From contig JACSYO010002007.1 of assembly GCA_016806645.1 (NCBI GenBank), positions 220,001 to 284,000 of the forward strand: 64,000 bases of DNA. Direction: 5' to 3'. Under the pieces are notes generated by a model that made no database searches, had not been told where the DNA came from, and worked only from the letters and a program-made list of their open reading frames with translations. Below, piece after piece: positions 60,724-64,000 of the stretch. The translations under genes were made by a program, and so were the position numbers. The stretch is from Ophiodon elongatus (Eukaryota; Chordata; Actinopteri; Perciformes; Hexagrammidae). The stretch's first letter is position 1. Each line of letters starts with the position of its first letter.

Positions 60724-61424
60724 CGCACACACGCACACACGCACGCACACTGCAGTTTTTTATATTTGCCACAGACAAACAGAAGTTCTCACTTAAAAAA
60801 AATATATGCAAAAACCTCATCAGCTGCTCCAGTTCCATCTACAGCATCGGTGTGGTCAAGCGGCTCCACAGGAATGGCAGACGAACCGAGGTTCGGTTTG
60901 TGAGGCCCCCCCCTCCTTTTCTTCGGTTCCTGCCTCTTCTCTGGTGCAGACATCGCATCTTCGGTGGCCGTGGAGAGACTGGTCCCATTGGCACAGCTTG
61001 GCTCAAACAACGACTGCTTGACCACCTGGGGTATCGTCGCTTTCAGTTCACGTTCGGTATGAGGAGTGCAATTGTGCTGATGGGTGCCATTCGTAGCAGG
61101 GGCTTCAGCACCCTTAAACATGGGTGGCTCTGGAGCACAGAGCTTCGGCAGCGTGTCTTGGTCCCCATTCAGCACAAGGGAGGTGAGGTCTTTGAGCCTC
61201 TCGTGGCTGTGGTTGTTGTGACTGTGGCTAGCCATCTTCTGCAGGACACCGTCTTGTAGTGTGGCGGCCAGCTGGGCAGCAGCTTTGTCCATTATTAGTA
61301 GAGCAGGGTCACTGCTCATGTCCCCCCCACCTTTCCGGACACTGAGGGACTCCGGTGGCTGCTTCATGCTGATCGGGTTGGCTGGTTCGGGCATCGAAGG
61401 CAGGGAGCTACCTTTGCTGTCCAT
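48765..61424 (-). CDS. nsd2: histone H3K36 methyltransferase NSD2, complete coding region
   Basis: NSD2 dimethylates histone H3 lysine 36 in the nucleus. Twenty-one exons: 61424-60816, 60311-60143, 60020-59854, 59402-58962, 58466-58247, 57552-57443, 57256-57148, 56989-56874, 56558-56469, 56260-56134, 55787-55587, 54813-54634, 53236-53080, 52987-52785, 52423-52320, 52124-51855, 51094-50978, 50600-50459, 50329-50223, 49892-49694, 49093-48765. All have GT-AG borders and consistent phases, giving 4,167 nt and 1,388 residues; human NSD2 has 1,365. Domain order is PWWP, basic linker, PHD fingers, PWWP, AWS-SET-postSET, PHD-C5HCH. NSD2 is favoured over NSD1/NSD3 by the N-terminus (KQPPESL, ERLKDLTSLVLNG) and the C-terminal CPWHHCDVCGK. 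The start ATG (61424) follows an acceptor at 61454. The mammalian HMG box is not found. Confidence 0.96.
50223..52124 (-). CDS. nsd2: NSD2 catalytic AWS-SET-postSET (exons 16-19)
   Basis: AWS zinc motif (exon 16): IPKCNCKPTDERPCGFESEC, NRMLQYECHPQVCPSGE, then RCCNQDFTKR. SET domain: GKGWGLISLRDIKKGEFVNE, YIGELIDEEEC, DFYMLTIDKDRIIDAG, GNYSRFMNHSCQPNCE (cofactor-binding NHSC), GLFAVCDIPAG, ELTFNYNLDCLGNE. Post-SET: CRCGAPNCSGFLGDRPK. All catalytic motifs are intact, so the enzyme should be active. In human NSD2 the AWS motif reads CQNQCF, whereas here it is CCNQDF, a small rearrangement of the cysteines. Confidence 0.96.
52320..52987 (-). CDS. nsd2: NSD2 second PWWP domain (exons 14-15)
   Basis: It continues from exon 13: WWPAEIHHPRNIPTNIQ, HEIGEFPVFFFGSKDYFW, THQGRVFPYMEGDRG, then the helical ALLEAEARFKEIKIKREAK and KPPPYKFIK leading into the AWS region. 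This is the most conserved PWWP of the family. Intron phases 2 and 1 at its borders are preserved. Confidence 0.94.
53080..56558 (-). CDS. nsd2: NSD2 PHD-finger block (exons 9-13)
   Basis: Zinc-finger motifs in order: PHD1 with FVCQTCEQ, LVPCEGQCCGMFHLHCLGL and LLCQEC (about 675-720); PHD2/extended PHD with CHVPHCGRFYHEAC, GFRCPLHACLSCHYG, MRCLRCPVAYHVGDLC and NHFHAKKG (about 725-835); PHD3 with WCFVCSKGGQLLCCESC, AAFHPDCLNIAMPDG and WFCNDC (about 838-885). These read histone tails. Exon 13 ends in IIWVKLGTYR, the start of the second PWWP. All zinc-binding cysteines and histidines I can check are present. Confidence 0.94.
56874..59402 (-). CDS. nsd2: NSD2 central basic linker (exons 4-8)
   Basis: Exon 4 (residues 316-462) begins with the conserved PWWP-following helix, LQAQWNMGVIQAKEAFGMS and DDDGPHLNPCILEK. 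Exons 5-8 (about 463-647) are lysine/arginine-rich clusters (RKKRRPR, RRRKK, KKRKPK, KRRRK, RRKRK) likely to act as nuclear localisation or nucleosome-binding sequence. Mammalian NSD2 has an HMG box in this interval (FLVFCQKH-type motif). I see no such motif in any exon or intervening intron here. Confidence 0.85.
59854..61424 (-). CDS. nsd2: NSD2 N-terminus and first PWWP domain (exons 1-3)
   Basis: Exon 1 encodes residues 1-203, a mostly disordered region with the conserved LQDGVLQKM and ERLKDLTSLVLNG motifs. Its donor is weak (GAG|GTTTTT). Exons 2-3 encode the PWWP domain, about residues 225-300: GDLVWTKVSGYPWWPCMV, FHVQYFGDAPERGYIFEKN. PWWP domains of this family read H3K36 methylation and DNA. 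Exon 3 opens at a tandem acceptor, TTTCAGCAG, so two isoforms differing by one codon are possible (start 60020 or 60017). Confidence 0.93.
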
Positions 61425-61453
61425 CCCATTTAACCCCCTCCAGGCTCACTGAG

Positions 61454-62806
61454 CTACAGGACAGGACAGGACAGAAACTTCTTACTCCACAGGTTCCCAT
61501 CAGACCACAATAAACATAGCATGCAGTACATTTGTTGGGGCTTCTCATTTCTGGCAATTTGTAAAATGGCATTCTGGGATATGAATCCTAAGAGCATAAC
61601 GTTACACATTCTACAAAATGGCACTCACTTGCCCCTGCGGAGCACGAACAGTGAGCTCGGAGGCGACAGAGAAAACTGCACCTGTCACGGAATGTTCCAG
61701 CAGCTCTGGATGCTTTTAACAAGACCAAAAGTCGGCTGCAACAACACCTCTGTTTGGTAAAAGAACACAGATCCGTACGTCGATCCTAACTAACGTGAAC
61801 GAGATCAAGTCGAGCCTCATTCGTGATTACATCCAGGCGAACGAACGAAACCCACAGGGGCGGGCGGAAACCTCTTACAAGTTTGCGTTTCTCTCCTGCA
61901 GAAAAAGGGGGGAGACGAGCCGCAGCCTGCGGAGGAGTGGATGGAGTGAATGCAGGAGGCTGTCTGCAAAAAGCTCCGCCGCATGCAGCGAGATGCCCAG
62001 CGAGTGGGTGGCTCGCCGTGCTCCGTAACCCACCACATCACCGGCAAGAAAAGCCGCGGAAATGGAAGCAGCTGACAAGTCGGAGTGACGCTTATTGGGC
62101 TGCGAATAATGTGTGGAAGTGAATGAAACCGGTCACATCCCGGGTTAGGTCGCCGGGTGACGTTAATTAGCTTATCGGTGGTGGTAATGTAACGAAAGTG
62201 CTGCTGTCTAATACGTGTAACGACGTGAAACACCATCTTTAACTTACCCGTTGCACCATCATGTCATAGTCACAACGGGCCCCGACTACAATCTGAAGCG
62301 GAAGCCACGATGTGGGGAATCTCAGGGATCCCAGCCACGGACAAGACTCCCCCCAACACACACACCCCCCAGCACCACCACACACACCGTACAATCGCAT
62401 CTCTGTCATGGCTACAGTCAGCCATTACGTCGCGCTCCAGCAAATAGCCCAAGCCGCACCACCCCTGATAAGCTAGCTAAACACAGTTGCATTCCCCCCG
62501 GTAAAAACAAAATAAACACGTGACTAAATAGATAAACGGACGTGTGTTACAGCGGGATGGTTACGGGAGAGTGCTCAAATTGTCGTGCTGTCGTTTCGCT
62601 GATGTACTCGATTCGTGGGCGCCATGACAGCTCGTTTAAGAAGAAGCTAACCGCGCTAGCTCCAGTCAAACTAGCCGTTAGCTCGCTAGCTAGCTAGCTC
62701 GCGTTAGCGGGTTAAAATGGTCGGTCGGGACGAACGGGTGTCTTTACGGGGAAACTTCCCGCCGGTTAATATCCTCCGGGGTGACAGCGGCGCGAAGGAC
62801 CGTTAC
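61454..62806 (-). other. nsd2: nsd2 5' intron with possible alternative exon
   Basis: This interval lies between the acceptor of the ATG exon and the donor of the CpG-island exon. It contains a consensus minus-strand donor CAACGG|GTAAGTTAA at 62248|62247, which could end an alternative or additional 5' exon of unknown start. CpG-rich sequence at about 61.9-62.2 kb is also present. Confidence 0.4.
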
Positions 62807-63000
62807 CTGTTGGGTGTCCTCTCGGCGGTTAAAGGGGAAATATGTCCGTATTCATCCTGCTAAAAGCGAAGGATTTTCATTCAAGCCGAATCCAGAAAGC
62901 TTGCGGGAAACTCAAACTCTGCGGCCGACCAGCGCGAAAAATACTCACTTCCGATTGGTCGAGAGCTCAGCGGCTCCAACCGGTCCTTTCAAAAAAAGAG
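62600..63000 (-). promoter_or_regulatory. nsd2: nsd2 CpG-rich promoter and non-coding exon 1
   Basis: G+C and CpG rise sharply around 62.6-63.0 kb. A minus-strand donor CCAACAG|GTAACGG at 62807|62806 would end a non-coding first exon starting somewhere near 62.95-63.0 kb. The overlapping repeated GCTAGC/GCTAGCTAGC run (62675-62700) is downstream. No TATA box was recognised. Confidence 0.55.
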
Positions 63001-63009
63001 AAAAAAACC

Positions 63010-63526
63010 AACCGTAGGAAGTGGCTGACCCCGGGGTCTCCCGTCTGTTTTGACATAAATTCACGAGTTTTTTAATTATATTTTTGTTATAATATATATT
63101 TTTGTAATTGTTAGTGCTCACAACTTACATAACACTATATGTGTATTTATTTGTTTATTAAAAACAATAATGTTAAACGAGCTGTGATACGTCATCAAAC
63201 GTATGACGTTTTTTTGTATTGCCGTTAATCAGTTTGCCCTCAACTACATCAGTAAATTTTACCCAATCGTAGGAAGTGTCTGACCCCGGTGTCTCCCGTC
63301 TGTTTTGACATAAATTCACGAGTTCTTTTATTATTATTTTTAAATATTATTTTTTTTAAATCGTCAGTACTCACATCTTAGATACACTATATGCATTGTT
63401 TATTTGTTTATTAAAAACAATAATGTAAACGAGCTGTGATTACGAATATAGGTCATCAAACGTATGATGTTTTTTGTATTGCCGTTGGAATCAGTTTCCG
63501 CTCAACTAATTACATCAGTAAAAATT
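63010..63526. repeat. 257-bp tandem duplication upstream of nsd2
   Basis: Two direct copies (about 63010-63266 and 63267-63526) share GTAGGAAGTG, CTCCCGTCTGTTTTGACATA, TGTTTATTAAAAACAATAAT, AAACGAGCTGTGAT and GTCATCAAACGTATGA. Differences are mostly small indels in T/A runs, so the duplication is fairly recent. The first copy abuts the putative promoter. Confidence 0.9.
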
Positions 63527-63789
63527 AGATAAAAAGATTGTATTAACATGCCCACATCAAATACATCTCCATTTAAAAACATTAAAACAATAGTTGGCTG
63601 ATCTTTGAATGGAGGAGGTACAGTACAGTAAGTACATGATGTAGTTACATGCAAAAGTCTGTAACTATGACCTCATCTATATAAACCACAAGTCAGTCCA
63701 AACAGTCTCATGTTAGGCCACGTATGCTTAGTTTTTTGCTGCTGATCAGGTGAAACAGGGACAACTCTGAATCCTGGTCCTTGATAATG

Positions 63790-63826
<37 letters not shown>

Positions 63827-64000
63827 AGTCGTGGTTGTGTATTTCAAATTCTGGAGGATGTGGTGACACTGGTCATATTTAACCAGAGGCCTAATGTGAG
63901 TTGAGGTCCTATAGTTACATTTTAATCTGAAGATTAATATCAGCATTGATCCAAGGTCAATTCAATGCATATAACACAGTGAATTACACTGAAGTACAGT
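63527..64000. other. AT-rich sequence upstream of nsd2
   Basis: No gene or recognisable element apart from a (TA)n run at 63791-63822. Confidence 0.6.

Noticed and set aside
1..64000. CRISPR array, tRNA or rRNA genes
   Set aside because: No regularly spaced repeat with unique spacers and no cloverleaf-type sequence was seen; all tandem repeats are ordinary micro- or minisatellites.

Overview
The window looks like a teleost fish nuclear chromosome. Vertebrate genes are split by short GT-AG introns, and the intergenic DNA is full of CA/TA microsatellites, minisatellites, LINE and Ty3/Gypsy remnants and small inverted-repeat elements. All recognised genes lie on the minus strand. No prokaryotic operons, CRISPR arrays, rRNA or tRNA genes were seen.

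Left end (1-7.5 kb): the 5' part of hectd1 (HECT-domain E3 ubiquitin ligase). Two coding exons (607-841, 928-1067) encode residues 1-125. A non-coding first exon probably ends at 7244 inside a CpG-rich island, so intron 1 would be about 6.2 kb. Between 7.5 and 12.7 kb there is only AT-rich satellite, an inverted segment related to 38.9-43.4 kb, a LINE fragment and an LTR fragment.

Middle (12.7-40 kb): a tandem segmental duplication carrying scavenger-receptor cysteine-rich (SRCR) receptor genes. Unit A (about 12.75-23.5 kb) holds a signal-peptide exon, an 11-residue linker exon and five SRCR exons; its last SRCR exon has an in-frame stop and its Ig exon has been deleted. Unit B (about 23.5-38.5 kb) holds an apparently intact series: signal, linker, SRCR, linker, SRCR, SRCR, SRCR, Ig. 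Unit C (about 38.5-40 kb) keeps only a signal-peptide exon and its promoter-like flank. Units A and B share a Ty3/Gypsy element in intron 1, an L2-like LINE, a small hairpin element, an 8-bp minisatellite and a plus-strand PHD-finger exon fragment, so these were present before the duplication. A 659-bp hAT-like insertion is found only in unit B.

40-46 kb: a 33-bp minisatellite, a second degenerate minisatellite interrupted by a likely solo LTR, a long inverted repeat and a palindromic MITE.

Right end (46.3-63 kb): a complete nsd2 (H3K36 methyltransferase). All 21 coding exons join in phase into 1,388 codons: N-terminal PWWP, basic linker, PHD fingers, second PWWP, AWS-SET-postSET and the C-terminal PHD/C5HCH pair. 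The HMG box known from mammalian NSD2 could not be found. A long 3' UTR probably runs to about 46.34 kb, and a CpG-rich promoter with at least one non-coding exon lies at 62.2-63.0 kb. A 257-bp tandem duplication sits just upstream.

hectd1 and nsd2 are single-copy housekeeping regulators (ubiquitin ligase and chromatin methyltransferase) and bracket a fast-evolving receptor cluster. Nothing in the sequence links their functions.
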